The notes: generated from the sequence alone by a model not told the origin. Positions 45,053 to 58,778 are shown, numbered from the stretch's first letter. The stretch: 64,000 nt of DNA from Siphonodentalium dalli (GCA_032622095.1 CP136061.1:191030369-191094368), one strand, 5' to 3'. Translations and numbers: made by a program.

Positions 45053-45901
45053 CTATAAATCAGTGGCAGGTGCTCTAAATATGATTGTTTCAAACAGTTT
45101 ATCGATGCCAGAGTTTTAGACACTAATTTAGATAAATTGTTCATGTAAGGCCATGCAAAGTCAATTTCCCGTTTCTTATGCCAAATAATTTGAATAGCAT
45201 GCACTCGCAGTTTTTAATTAAATTTGTTATTCCTGTGGCTGATGCCATCGAAGCATTCCACCTCTGCATCAGTTATCTCTGGGTTTAATAATAAAATTAA
45301 TTTCAGTTGCCTGCAGCCATTATTACTGAACAGATGTCCATAACAGTTGATAGATTCCATGTGTTTATTTTGTCAAAAATCAACCAATAAGGTATCATTG
45401 ACACATATTTCAGTTTGTGGATGCAATGCATCACATGTTTAACACATGTTTGAAGATATAGTTACCAATCAGAGTAATGAATCGGATTTGAATTGGGGAA
45501 ACCAGTCTGTTCAATCTAATCTGGAACATGCGCATGGGTCTGAGAAACAGAAATTTGATTTTGCATGGTCTAAAGTGGATGTAGGCTAGGCTACATTTTT
45601 TGGGAGGGGAGTAAGGCTTCAGCCCATCTTTCTTAGCTGTGATTATTTCACGTGCCAAAATATTTGTACAGTAACCATAATTTACTCTATTTTTATACTG
45701 TGATACACCTTTACATAGTAGTTGAAATTTTCTCTTAGTTACATGTTTTTTAATATTGTAAACAGCTTGAAAAGAGTAACTGATATAAAATTAACTTACT
45801 CCTATACATTAGGTCTCATAAGATACATTGTGTGAAATTTCTAAGCATCAATCCCAAGTATATACTATAACATAATATGAAATATGAACCAAGCTGACTC
45901 A
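45053..45901. other. Intergenic, nothing recognised
   Basis: AT-rich, only short ORFs. Confidence 0.4.
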
Positions 45902-47250
45902 TTAACCCTTTCTATACTAATACTCATTGACAAGTAGTTCCCTTAAGAAATGTTCAGATAATAAGTTCAACAAATGACCATAGTGCACTTGTATTATATT
46001 TTTGTATGTCTGTCGTCTGCTCATATATCCTGAACATCCCTCCAAATGAATAATAGACCCTTTCAATGTATGCCTTTTAGCTCAACTTGACGAAGACATG
46101 TTCGAGCTATTGCCATGGGTTGTCGTCCATGATCTGTTAATAGTTTCCTTTGGGGCAATCCTGCAGGCCACATCCCTCATCCAAGCAGCCAGCAGCCATC
46201 TTGGATTTCAAATTGGAATTCATCGGGACACACTGCAGCCTGCATTCATTGGAAAACTGTTTTTAAATGTTACAGACATGTTCATGATCTCTAAATGGGA
46301 GCTATCGAATTGAATGATTTTTCATTGAAAAATATACTCTTTGCATTATTAAATCCTTTGGCACACCCTGCAGGCCTCATCCCTCATCCAATCGTCATCA
46401 AACTTCATACGGATCTTCGTGGTGGCTTCTAGATCGGAGCCATCAATTTAATTTTTTTTACGAAATTTGTTAAAAAACATGGGTGCCAGCAGCCATCTTG
46501 GATATCAAATTTTAATCCATCGGCCCACCCTGCAGCCCACATTTATCGTAGAAATGTTTTGCAAATGTTTGGGATCACCTCTAGATGGGAGCTATCGAAT
46601 TTGATTGATTTTCGATAAGAAAACATGCCCGCCGACAGCCATGTTGGATTTTACTCTTTACATGACTAAATCCTTTGGCACACTACAGACCACATCCCTC
46701 ATCCGATCGTCACCAATTTCATATGGATCTTCGGAACAAACACTAGTTTTTACAAATTTCGATGAAAAAGATAGCCACTGGCATGCCCTACAGTCAACAT
46801 TATTCATCCAATTGATCCCAAACTTCATACAACTCTTTGGGTTCACCTCTGGTTTTTCTTTCCTCATTCATATTCATCTCATTAACTGCAATGCATAAAA
46901 TCCCCTCTCCAAGTTGAGCTACAGTGTTATTGACACTTTCATTTAACCCTTTCTACACTAAATACTTATTGATGAGTAGTTATCACTTAGGAAATGTTCA
47001 GATAATAAGTTCAACAAACTATCACAGGTTGTTTGTCTGTGGTCGTTTGTTTATCTTATTATCTGAACATTTTCCTCCAATAAATAGAACACCTTCGGTA
47101 CTTGTATTATCTGTCGTCTGCTTATTTTTCTTAACCATCCCTCCAGCCGAATAATAGACCCATTTCCAAGGTATATTTTTATAACTGAATGGGAGAATCC
47201 ATTTTGTATAGAAAATGTTAACTGGGTGGGAGAATATATTCAGTAAAGAA
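45902..47250. mobile_element. MITE family M2 copies interrupted by an 'agctcaactt' family element
   Basis: M2-type starts 'ttaaccctttctatactaat' (45902) and 'ttaaccctttctacactaaa' (46943) each lead to 'aaatgttcagataataagtt'. The insert at 46079-46945 lies between them. Confidence 0.7.
46079..46945. mobile_element. 'agctcaactt' family element, 867 bp
   Basis: It begins AGCTCAACTTGACGAAGACA and ends AAGTTGAGCT (46911-46920) plus the fixed tail 'acagtgttattgacactttc' and 'attt'. The inner repeats are diverged copies of 'ggcacaccctgcaggcc', 'catccctcatccgatcgtca' and 'agcagccatcttgga'. Confidence 0.85.
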
Positions 47251-47296
47251 CAGGTTAATAGCCAGTCTGAACATAGCAACTGAATTCTATTGTTTC

Positions 47297-47480
47297 AATC
47301 CTTTCAGTGCCAAGTCCGATTTTTGTATCAACCCATATTCCCTTGATCATTTTTTCAAATTTATTGATTATAATATTGTGATTCATTGATGTATCACATT
47401 ATTATAATCAATAAATTTGAAAAAATGATCCAAGGAAATATGGGTTGATACAAAAATTGGACTTGGCACTGAAAGGGTTA
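47297..47480. mobile_element. Palindromic element, 184 bp
   Basis: Arms of about 88 nt: 'aatcctttcagtgccaagtc' inward to 'tttattgattataat', then 'attataatcaataaa' outward to 'cttggcactgaaagggtt'. Confidence 0.9.
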
Positions 47481-49580
47481 ATGCGCACTTGCAATTGCTT
47501 CCATATTATTGGGTCACTTGAGTTGTTTGTTAAAATTAAATGACCAATCAACGTGTTCATATATCATTATTACAGTGCGAAAAATATCCAAGCAGTTATC
47601 AGACTCTGAGATAGAATAATTTGGTCAGAATATAATGTGGAATTATGTTTTGTTATTAATCTCCTGCGAATCACGATTATTTCATCGAAAATCAAACCTT
47701 GAATCAAATTGAGGGGAAGATTTCACATCGAATTGAACCACTGTAACCAAAAGCTCAGTGATATTAACAATCTGTTTTCGTCGCCGGCATTTAAAGAAAT
47801 GTCCATGATGACTAATTAATGAAATCATCATGTCCAGGGTTCCACTGTCATATATTGGCGGATTATACTGGAAAATTGAATGGATCAATGAAATTGGACA
47901 AGAAAAAGGTACTTTTGTGCTGTGAATACTATAGAAGAAAATATTTTCGGGAATTAGCATTGAGACCGGTTTATTTAGCATGCGTCATGATACTGTGGTG
48001 TAAGGGGTATAATCCAATGTGTTCCACATGACCCTCCGGTGCAAAGGGGAATAATTCAATTTCCAGCTATGGTGGTAATTGTTGGAATTCGTTCACTTGG
48101 AATAATCATTGCAATTGCAACTATCAGTGTCATTTGCATTATGTTTCGGGATGTTCAGTGAGGAAATTATTATGAACATTAACCAATACTTCTATTGAAA
48201 AAGTCATAAAATAATGATGCACATGAACAGACTATCTTACGCTGAAGGACGACAATCGGCTGGTGACACAATTGCGGGAAATATAAATCCACTCAGTGCA
48301 CTGGAGGCCCTTACCTAGAGGTCGAGGGTCGTTGAGTCCAGAATGTTGTTTTCCCTAATGATTGATACATATGCTGTTATCTCCCTTCTGTTAAATGAAA
48401 TCAATGTTTGAAGGTGTTTTTCATTTATATATTAAACAGTCACACGAGTCTCCCGGTACGGGAGGGTAGAAATTTATCGAATATGTTCCATCCCAGACAA
48501 AGGTACCCTTGAAATGTTCCTTTTCTGTCGTCTGCTCATATGATCTGGACATCGCTACGAATGAAGACTGTACTATTATAATTTAATGGGATAATCCATT
48601 GAGGGATACAAGTCATCATTTTTTGTGAGAATCAACATGACAAATAACAATTTGATTTTTATGGTACTTGAATCCCTGGTTTCCTCTTGGGAGGAGGTTG
48701 TTTTGTATCAGCTGCCTTATAGTCGATGTGTTTCAAAGACTTTTTTATTAGAAACTTTTTATAGATCTGGTGTTGTTTGTTGACACATTTTTCATCCATA
48801 ATAATGATACTTTGTTACTGTCCTCCATTAACTTTCCATTTTTTACATAGAGTTTCCTTTCTATAATAAAAAAACCATCTGACAAAGCTGACTGTTTCAC
48901 ATATCAAGTATGACTTTATCTTTGGTTATTTTTCTATCACAGGGTGTATGGCTTAATTTCAACATTGTAAGAAGTTCATTCCAAAACAAAATATTCAAAA
49001 ATCTGAATATGTTTTAAATTGTTGTGTTCATCATAAGACTTGGGAACTCAACTAGCATTGATTTGTTTTAAGGAGAAAATACTGAGCAGTTTTGAATACC
49101 GCTATCACACCATCTGCTTTTCATTTCATGATATAAAAGGAAGCTTTTATACCAGGAAAAAAAGGGAAACAACAGATTTGCCTTCATAGTACTAATGATT
49201 ACTAAATCATGTTATTACATGATCCTACCATTATTCCATTCAATAAACCCATTCTATAAATTGTGATATTAAACGTTCGTTTAATAACAGGAAATGGTGC
49301 CAGGTGACCTTTGACTTCCGGTTTGTCGTCTGTTTACATTCCGTACGCTACGTCTCAAAATACTATATGGCAGCCAATATTTTTCCAACAAACTATAATG
49401 AATAAAGAGTTTGAAAAGTTATATCATTAAATACGCCAAAGAGTCTTTATTTATCTGGGACTATTTCTTTATGCGGTCAAGCAATGCATAGTTACGTGAA
49501 ACATCATCGCATGCCTTATAGAAGCCGATGTTTGTTTCGTGTCCCATTTGTTGATTCAAGTATGTTTTGTCGAAGTTTTG
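47481..49580. other. Intergenic, nothing recognised
   Basis: No exon, ORF above 100 codons or clear repeat was recognised. Confidence 0.4.
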
Positions 49581-49586
49581 GATCAT

Positions 49587-49728
49587 CTAATAAATAGAAT
49601 CTACAAATCGTCCCCAGTTTATAGCGGAATTTACAAAATTCGTCCAGTAACTTGTTTTGTAAATTCCGCTATAAACTGGGGACTCGTAGATCCTCTATTT
49701 ATTAACTTTTTTTTTTTTTTTTTTTTTT
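49587..49728. mobile_element. Foldback element followed by poly-T
   Basis: 'Taataaatagaatctac' and 'tccccagtttatagcggaat' pair with 'attccgctataaactgggga' and 'gtagatcctctatttatta'. A 22-nt T run follows at 49707-49728. Confidence 0.8.
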
Positions 49729-50177
49729 GTGATTTGCATAAGGATTCGCCTACAGATCGAATTTAATTTATATTTTAGAAAATCCATTTATGCTCACAAA
49801 CTTTTCAATTAATTTTGATCTTGAATTTTCTTGTTTTGAAAAATAAGCATCGCCTTTTGTTCAGAAGTGAAGTCAAGACTACTATGAATACAAGTCAGTG
49901 ATTTCGAGTCTATGGAATTGCTCGCAATTTTGAAACAACCATTTCCACGGAGTGGAAGCATTTGTCATATATACAACACTTAAAAAGAAATTAGGTGTTT
50001 ATTATTAGTACCTCTGATATAAGAATATTAAAAAAATTATGTTTTAGACGAGGAGAGTCACAGTGAACTACATCACAACCGATTACTAATCATCTTTTTT
50101 TAATCCGTCCACATTATGGCCTATTTATGTTAAAATGTTGTGTTTATAAGTATAATTTATACCATGTTGTTTATGTT

Positions 50178-51080
50178 TAGTGTTGAAATGATTAGTGAAT
50201 TTCAGAGTCGACTAGTCGAGGCCCAAAAGTCGCGTTGCGTCGACTAGTCGGTACCCGATATCAAAACTTTCAAACATAACATTGTACGGAAAATTCATTG
50301 TCATGGCGTACACTGATGACTGATGCAATGACGGTCTATTGCGTTGCGCATTTCCCTGCATTCACACCAATTTATTTGGGAAATAATACTGTAAACATCT
50401 TGATATTTATCCAACACACTGAATGTATTTTTTATAATTAGACATGTGGTGGATAATGATTAGAAACACGATCATTTATACAGGTTTTAAATTTAATATC
50501 AGCGTTCGAGATTATTTCGTTTAGTCACGTGATCACCAACAAACCGGTGCCGAGCGGTGTCACTATAAAATGTTAATGAAGTAGGCTACGTTGTAGAATG
50601 TAGAATACGATAGCCAGTTCTTAATGTCAATATCATTTATATATGGTAGCACCAATGACGTCACCTTAAGCGACCTTCACCCAGCATCGCATCATATCCC
50701 GACGGTGCGAGATCAATTGAAATGTACACAGTGTCTATATCAAAGTGGTCTCGGACAAACGACAAAGCCACGTCAATCATTGCCATCGTGTCTTTTGACC
50801 TCAAACGACGAGTGAGACATTGTGTTGTCAATTTCATTCGTTCAATTAATAGTCGGGTCACTGGTCCGTGTGTGTCTATACTAGTAACACTGTCAATTCC
50901 GGGTGCCACCAAACGTTATACTTATCATAACTTACGCGCAGTTTATGCCGGAATCGATCTTGAAAACGTTATACATGAAACTAATACACTATATTCCGAC
51001 TAGTCGACGGCAATATTCAGAGTCGACGTTCTGACATTTCAGCGTCGTCTACGACTAGTCGATTAATCGTTTCAACCCTA
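50178..51080. mobile_element. Non-autonomous hAT-type element, 903 bp
   Basis: The ends are TAGTGTTGAAATGATTAGT and ATTAATCGTTTCAACCCTA. A perfect 8-bp duplication, 'tttatgtt', lies at 50170-50177 and 51081-51088. 'Cgactagtcg' palindromes cluster just inside both ends. The ORFs at 50661-50912 and 50722-51003 overlap on opposite strands and have no hAT motif. Confidence 0.9.
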
Positions 51081-51204
51081 TTTATGTTATAATATCCTGA
51101 GTAATCAGAAAAATTGACATACTTTACCAAATCCATTATAATGTATGCCTTTGATATCTGGGTATGACATACTTGCTTGAAGAAGTCGTCGAGTTTCACT
51201 AACT

Positions 51205-51365
51205 AGAGGGAGACCAATATTATCCATCATGACCTGGGATTTGGGATGGAAAAATCTCACCTGACGGGCCTGATATTGGGGCCGGAAGGGCCAAATATCT
51301 GCCCCGAGGGTAAGATTTGTCCATGGCCACATCCCAGGTCGTGATGGATAATTTTTCTCCCAACC
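51205..51365. mobile_element. Inverted-repeat segment, about 150 bp
   Basis: 'Attatccatcatgacctggga' and 'tcccaggtcgtgatggataat' enclose 'gggccggaagggccaaatat'. Confidence 0.7.
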
Positions 51366-52997
51366 CAAGAGCCCCATTCTAATTTCTTATTTTCTACCAT
51401 GCTTTAGCACTCTTCAGTAGGTTATAAACTCTACATCTGGGGAAAAATATGTTGCGATATTAGAGATTATCGTGGATCATGTCAATATATAGATACCAAG
51501 GGTATATATTGAAAAAACAAAGCACATTACCTGGACATTCAAAGAATAGACAGCTTCAGATTCACTCATGTCTCACTTATAAATATAACATTCCATCTTG
51601 TGAAGCATATAAAATTGTCCAAAAATTGTGTATCATACTCCATTTGCTGGCTGAGATAGCCCTCAAAAGTCCTCAATTGGTTAGTTTAGATTGATAACAA
51701 GTTCACTCTGGGTGTTATGTAGAACTTATTAACAGATTATAGTTGAACTACCATTGGCCACATTGAATTGAATATTATATCCTGTTGATGATTGATGGAT
51801 GAAGTTAGAACCTCTCCGTATTCTTCAAGAAGCCTTATACCCTGAAATCAAGGCTGAAATATTTCCAGTGAATTTTTATGTACATCATTTTGTCAGGGAA
51901 TGGCATAACATTACTACATTCCAGGTTTTATAATATACATTGATGGATTTGTTCAGTACTGAAATTATTCCATATTTATAAATTGTTTTCATGCACAAAA
52001 TTAAAGACTAAATTATCAACTATTTCTTTCTATTAAATATTAACATTATTTATACATTTGAAAAATTAAATATCTGTTAACTTACACTTTTATGTTACAC
52101 TATTGTCTAAGATTTCACTTACATATTTAGAAAACGTTCAGGGTAACATTTAATTACATAACACTTTTCCCAGAGAGCCTCATGCCTAATTAAACTGAAA
52201 CAAATTTTAAATTAGAGAAAAAGTATTTGCTTTTATGATAGACAAATCTAAATTATTCATCTTGCACAATGACTTTGTTTACATTATATACTAAAAGTGA
52301 CTATAATTATGACATTCCGCTATTCAAAGGCCAAGAAATGAACATATCATATCTATTAAATGTTAAATTTGTAAACTGGCTTTATGAACTTTACTATCAC
52401 TTTCTGTGATGTTAATTGTTAGTGTGACTTTGACAGATAATTCTTGAATATCTGAGAAACCATTTATTTTCTTGATTCAGTTACTAAGATACAACATTTA
52501 TTTTTAAGTAACAACTCGCAAGATGTTTTATTTAAAGTTAACAAACATTTCAGAATATGGTGTATTGTTTCATATTCGGTGAACACCAATAAACATGTCA
52601 AATTAAAATTATCCATATCTCTGATGGAAGTAGATGGTGTTAGATTCTGGCACTATATCTGTGAAAATACTTGGATGAAAGTCAGACCATCTGATTTGAT
52701 GATCCCGAAATTCAGATTGCAACAAGAATTTTTCTACAAATTATATACAATACAGAAAATGTAGGGAAAGGTTACACCATCTAGGGTCTATTCTGATATA
52801 GAGTATGTCTGTGCATCAAGACACAGCAATTTTTAAGGTGTGTGGGTACAGGATGTGAGGCTATTTTTTACTATTGTTTTCACCTATTATTAACCATGTT
52901 CTTGAGATAGCCACGACTGACTGACTGTTTCTGTGCCACTCCAATGAATCAACAGACTGTCAGTGTTGTCAGCATAGTCTGACTGTTAGGGCACACT
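51366..52997. other. Intergenic, nothing recognised
   Basis: Strongly AT-rich with only short ORFs. Confidence 0.4.
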
Positions 52998-53007
52998 TGT
53001 GCCTTTA

Positions 53008-53250
53008 CCCTTTCTATACTAAATGAATTCTCCCATTGAGTTATAAAGGTATACATTGGAATGGACTAGTATTCATTTGGAGGCGTGTCCAGGTAATAAA
53101 AGCAGTCGAAAGACAGAAAAACAGATAATTCAGGAGCATAATGATCCATATTCATTGATGGGGAAATGTTCAGATACAAGTTCAACAAACGTTTCTTGAA
53201 CTTATTATCTGAACATTTCCTATGGGATAATGATGCTTTAAAGGGTTACT
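53008..53250. mobile_element. MITE family M2, another copy
   Basis: 'Ccctttctatactaaatgaa' leads to the hairpin 'aaatgttcagatacaagttc' with 'gaacttattatctgaacatt'. Confidence 0.7.
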
Positions 53251-53334
53251 GTTGAATTCTGGGTGATATTGCCTTCTGTAATTTGACTTGATATAACACT
53301 TTTTTTATGCACTTTTGTTGCCATTGGCTATATA

Positions 53335-53571
53335 TTAACCATTTGATGATGGGAGCTGCGCTGGTGCATTCTCTTATATATGCGAGTCTCCCATAGTGAG
53401 CCTTGCAAATATAAGAGAATGCACTGCCTTAGAAGGTCATGTTAAATATTGTTAGGCCAATGTATTCTCTTATATATGTGAGGCTCCCTATGGGAGACTC
53501 GCATATATAAGAGAATGCATTGCACAGGGTATTCGCAAAATTTCAGGAAGCTCCAGTCATGGAAGGGTTAA
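53335..53571. mobile_element. MITE family M1, full copy, inverted to 41456
   Basis: It starts 'taaccatttgatgatgggag' and ends 'tccagtcatggaagggttaa', with the double 'tatataagagaatgca' hairpins inside. Confidence 0.8.
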
Positions 53572-53808
53572 TATGCAGTTGATAGTGGACCACCCAACAC
53601 CGACAAAAAATGGTTCCTACCAGATGAAAGAGAAGCAATTAAACTGAGTCACGTTTATAGAGCGATTCGACCTTAAAAGTTGCTATATCTATTCACAAGT
53701 GTGAATCCTAATCAGAATAGACTTTATAGATAGTGTATCTCTTCCTAGCTGTGTTTATATATATTCCAGGGGATAAAATAATATAAAGTTATAATACAAT
53801 GATGTGTG

Positions 53809-53935
53809 CAGTATGTGCTTTTCTTGTATGAATCCAGGTTGTGGTGAAAAGTCATATTGGACGAGATACGCAGTGTCAAGTCCAATATAACTTTTCACCA
53901 CAACCTAGACGAGTACAAGAAAAACTCATACTGTA
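53809..53935. mobile_element. Foldback element, about 127 bp
   Basis: 'Ccaggttgtggtgaaaagtc' pairs with 'acttttcaccacaacctag', extended outward by 'cagtatgtgcttttcttgta' and complement. The ORF at 53841-54077 crosses it. Confidence 0.8.
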
Positions 53936-54261
53936 CACAACATTGTATAATAATATTTTTATTATCCATCTGCATGTTTATCCAAATTTTGGGAATAAAA
54001 CTTTTGTGGTTATTTTTGGTATTTGTCGGAACTTAATTCTCTATAAAAGCCTGTATTTTGATCATCAGAAAGCATGATTTGGAAAAGTAAACACGGAAGT
54101 GAAATAAAAAACTCAATGCGGAAGTGAAACGTCTGCTAAATCCACCAGTGTTGCGTGCGCATCACTATTTCACCGATTCATTTCGCAATCGAGTTAATTT
54201 GTGACTTCACAGAGTCCCGATAAAAAAGTCATATTGCACACTTGGGAGTCAATATGACATT

Positions 54262-55120
54262 CGGATTATCACGTGGTGGCTTTTGCCCAATCAGAAAAGG
54301 TGTTAGTTAAGGGATGGATAATAATAGATATGAATGGAGGACACCTGTCCAGAAAAGTTTAACTCAATTAATATTAAGTTTATTTAGAATTTTTCTCATA
54401 TAATACCTACCTTCTAACAGGACAGAAAAAAGAGGTTATTATTAAAACAGAAATATCAGGTAATCTCGCGGAAATGTTCGGAGCTTAGCAAGAGGGAGAA
54501 CTCTATCTTGTTAGCACCGTCCATCAAGGCTAATGTCATTTCAACTCGAAGAGATTTTGTCCCAAAGTAAACCACTATATAGACAAATAATACAGCTAAT
54601 CTTCAGTTTTTGTCACACTAAAAGCTATTTGTAATCTTGAAATTGGGTTTTATTGACTTTCCTGTATGTTGTAATTGTGACCCAGAATTGTCAGCTTGCG
54701 GATTGTTTTCAGATTTTTCCTATTTTTGTTTTGTAAACGTCTGTGATTACTGTTAATGTCTCTTAATATTATTAGGCCAAATGTTAACTTAAGCTGTTAA
54801 CCTATATCATGTTACTAATGGTGCTTTAATGCAAATGATTAAATATTAACCTATCTCGCATTTCATGTGTTTGTCCAAATACCCAATTATTGTGATCACC
54901 ATCAGGAAAATAATACTCAATGGTCACGGACCCCTGTGCCAATGATAAAAATAGAAATTTTGTTGCGAAAATTATAATTTCACAAATTTCAGAAAATACA
55001 TTTTTTTTTACTAAATTTTCTTAGAACCACGGGTGGAAAAATTGCATGAGATTGATGAGAATATCAGACTGGAATTATCTTTCTAAAAATAAAACAAAAT
55101 AAAAATTGTCTTCATTTATA
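54262..55120. other. Intergenic, nothing recognised
   Basis: AT-rich and non-coding. Confidence 0.4.
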
Positions 55121-56112
55121 TTCTTATTGCCCCCCGAAAATTTTCTGAGGACTATTATATAATCAGCGCTTGTCTTGAATTTGGTCACGGTCTGATGATT
55201 TTTAACGGAGTTAAGCCCATTTTTCGACTTAGAAATTGCTGTTTTCGGGTTTTCCGCATAGTAACTTGAGCAATATTCAACAGAATTTATTTTTATTTGG
55301 AACGTGATTCTCATTTGAGAAGACGCAGACCAAGTTCTATTTTATTATGCCCCCGATCTCCGATGGAGATTTGGGGGTATATAGTGGAGCCCTCCGTCCG
55401 TCCGTCCGTCCGTCCGTCCGTCCGTCCGTCCGTCCGTCCTTCCGTCCGTACGAACGTTTCAACTCATAACTTTGGTTTCGCTAACTCAATTCAGTTGATC
55501 TTTGGTATGCTAATAGACCAGCCGGCGGGACAAGATTTCCCCATAACTGCGGTTTCGTCCGCCGATTTTTTCCAGAGTTACGCCCCTTTTTGGACTTAGA
55601 AAATTGTTGACCCGTACGAACGTTTCAACTTATAACTTTGGTTTCGCTTACTCAATTCAGTTGATCTTTGGTATGCTAATAGACCAGCCGGGGGGACAAG
55701 ATTTCCCATAACTGCGGTTTCGTCCGCCCATTTTTTCCAGAGTTACGCCCCTTTTTGGAGTTAGAAAATTGTCCGTACGAACGTTTCAACTCATAACTTT
55801 GGTTTCGCTAACTCAATTCAGTTGATCTTTGGTATGCTAATAGACCAGCCGGGGGGACAAGATTTCCCCATAACTGCGATTTCGTCCGCCCATTTCTTCC
55901 AGAGTTACGCCCCTTTTTGGACTTAGAAAAATCAGTTTTCTGTGGCATATGAACGTTTCAACTCATAACTTTGGTTTCGCTAATTCAATTCAGTTGATAT
56001 TTGGTATGCCAATAGACCAGCCGGGGGACAAGATTTCCCCATAGCCGTGGTTTCGTCCGCCCATTTTTTCCAGAGTTACGCCCCTTTTTGGACTTAGAAA
56101 ATTCAGGTTTTC
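55121..56112. repeat. Tandem array, four units of about 161-172 bp with a (TCCG)n tract
   Basis: 'Cgaacgtttcaactcataac' lies near 55451, 55617, 55778 and, as 'tgaacg', 55950. Each is followed by 'tttggtatgctaatagacca' and 'cagagttacgcccctttttg'. The (TCCG)n tract is at 55392-55450. The ORF at 55297-55599 is array translation. Confidence 0.88.
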
Positions 56113-58690
56113 TGCTACTTTTTTTGGTTTCCAGATGATAACTTGAATTTGGATTGTTTACTCATGAATAACATAACTTTACAAAGTGCCATTTGATAAG
56201 CATTTGCACAAAAATAAGAAAAATCCTCTCTGATTGTACAGTCGGGGGCGTTACCTCCGCCCAGCGGTGCACTTGTTCCATTTAGAAATAACATTTGTGT
56301 TGTCTCAATGATAAATAGAGCATTCTTCAAAAGAATCTCTTGATACTTGGTTGTGCCGATTAACTATATAGTGTAATTTCATAGCACTGGACTTCGGAAA
56401 GCGTGAGCGTAGATGGGATATATAGAGTTATCTGTCTTGTAGTTTATGTTGTCTATTTTCGTAGACGCATTTTAATCAGCAAAGCCAAAACATAAGACAT
56501 TAAAAGTTCTTTGGCACCCATACATTGTTCTGATTATGCAATTTAAGAAGTTTATGTTGGGCATCCGCTTGCTTGGTGCTGATTATATAGGTTAGGTGCC
56601 TAGAATTCGTTATTTCTTCATCGCACTTGTTCTGCTGTTCAGGATAATCTGACCGGCAATCACTCAGGGTTTGTTCTAACTTCTAAGCCTCTAGACAGTG
56701 AAGCCATGCCACTCAGATTCCTGTTAAGAGATACATGATTGCAACCAATCACGCAATTAATGGTATCCACTAGCCACTGGCCACCGGAATTATATGGGAT
56801 TGGTTTTCCATGACGGCCATGGATGGTCGCTGCGTGAGGGACCCGGAAGTCCCACACACCAAAGCCTATTGATAGGACTTCATCCCCATCCAAATGAATT
56901 TATGAAACTACGCGGTTTGGCTGCAATGATTTAATCGAATCGTTCAAGCAAATCGAACTAATATTGTTATTTGGCCGCATACATGGTATGATGTATTGTT
57001 GTATGAAATGTGAGGATATCTGCAAGAACCGAAGTAGTGTCAACGTTGACTTAACTGGCCACCCTGAGGATGAGCAGAGTTATTGGGCATTTTCGGCAAA
57101 TCAATTACTCATCACAATAAACGAATTGGGAAACAATATATTAGTGTTATTTAGTTTGTTAACGAACACCAGTGAATACATTTCGTAATGATCAATTTAC
57201 TTATCCCCATATGACGAACCTAGTTAAATTTGTGTCCGTAAGTTTGAGAATCTTCGATTTTGGTGGCCTTTTTGGACGCCATCTTAAAAACAAATGTCAA
57301 ATATGAAGTGTCTTATGCTGTATATATCGCCAGTTGTCTCTAATGTTACAACATGCGCCACAAAAACGAGAGTCTCACTCATCAGTCTTTGGTAGCCATA
57401 ATTATGTGTCCAGTTGAAATATATATATATATATATATATATAATCTTTTCACAAAAATTCAAATAAAAATTGAAAAAATATGAAATAGTTGAAAAAAAG
57501 GTGATCATGTGAGGTTTTATGAATGTATTAATTCTGGAAAAGTGTTCTCATGTGGTTTTTCCATACAATGTTGTAAAATTTTCAGAAATTAGTAAAAATT
57601 ACCATTTTTCACTATTTTTCCCAAATCTCATCTGAGCACACGTTCGGACAAGGTTGTGTTTATAATTCCCCTTTGTCAATATCTCTACACTCTTTCATGT
57701 TATGGCCATAAAGCCTTCTTAACATGCGGCTTTCTAAGCGTAAACTATACAATTCGTTTTTCTGAGTAAATTGTAGTTTAGGGGGGTGGGTTAAGTTTAT
57801 GCCCACATCGCATTTTCACAGAAATATATTTGGCATTCCATAATACAAATTGTTTTGCTAGGTAACAGAAATATATTTGACATTCCATCATACAAATTGT
57901 TTTGCTAGGTAACTTTTGGGGCAACTTTTGAGATATGTTGTGGGTCAATCGCCTTTGTGGTGCACAAGTTATAGCCAATTATATATGACACCTTTTTTTG
58001 AAAATCCAAGTAATTTTTCGCAATTTCCAAATATTTATCGCATTTTTTTTTCGAACTAGCTTATAAATTCTAATAGGGAATGAAAAATTTATTTTATTTT
58101 AGGGGTAAGAGTTGTCTTCCCTGACATATATATTTTGGGGCGCGGGCAACATGCAAAATCGGATGACCTTTAATTCGATGTATAAAAACCTTTGTTGAAG
58201 GGGGGGGGGGGTGCAGCCAACTTCTAAACTAGAGGCTTTCTGAGAATTGGCCCACGGACTAATGTGTGAAATACATCCGTCTATCAGAAAAACATAGTCG
58301 GCAAAAATCCGCACAGGGGAGGGTGGCCATACGGTAGTTCACGGTCTACATGTCTGGTTATAGTTGATCCTTTTATCTATAAATCGATAGAGGACATTGA
58401 TATCACCGCAGAGGTCTTGACCAATGTACCGGTACCACATAATTATTCTAGTATCATATCTCCTAAAAAGGAATTGTATCTCAAACTACCTTGGCTATAC
58501 AAACTTTGGAACTTAATTTATTTGATTGCAATTTTTTAAGGTGACAATAAATTGTTACTGCCTGCATGGTTCGTGAGTAAATATACCGAGCTACTAACTA
58601 TAAGTTTTGAGTAGTTTCGGGAATAAATATGTACGAGCATTACGTGGTGCCTAGTAAAAAGAATTGAACGTCGCCTTGGAACCAGTGCAA
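56113..58690. other. Intergenic, simple repeats only
   Basis: A (TA)n tract lies at 57419-57443, an imperfect direct repeat 'gaaatatatttg.cattccat.atacaaattgtttt' at 57820-57911 and a poly-G run at 58200-58210. No gene was recognised. Confidence 0.5.
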
Positions 58691-58721
58691 GTTTGATATA
58701 GCAACGTCAAGTCTTGCCTGC

Positions 58722-58778
58722 GTGGACATGAACAGCGCAACAGTGGATCCAGAGGAGGAAAAGAAGGACAAAGAGAAG
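58722..58778 (+). CDS. Candidate first coding exon of an unknown gene
   Basis: ATG at 58722-58724 opens MNSATVDPEEEKKDKEKK and ends at 58778 before a donor-like 'aag|gtaggg' (58779). The codons are ordinary and the peptide is acidic then lysine-rich, as at the start of many cytosolic proteins. Beyond it the frame runs into repeat DNA that recurs at 61085-61165, which supports an intron starting there. No continuing exon was found before the right edge. I do not recognise the protein. Confidence 0.35.

Noticed and set aside
47819-48031. Exon-like segment with a donor at 47910
   Set aside because: No acceptor, frame continuity or homology supports it.
50661-51003. Overlapping ORFs on both strands inside the hAT element
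   Set aside because: Neither shows hAT transposase motifs, and the element has non-autonomous size.
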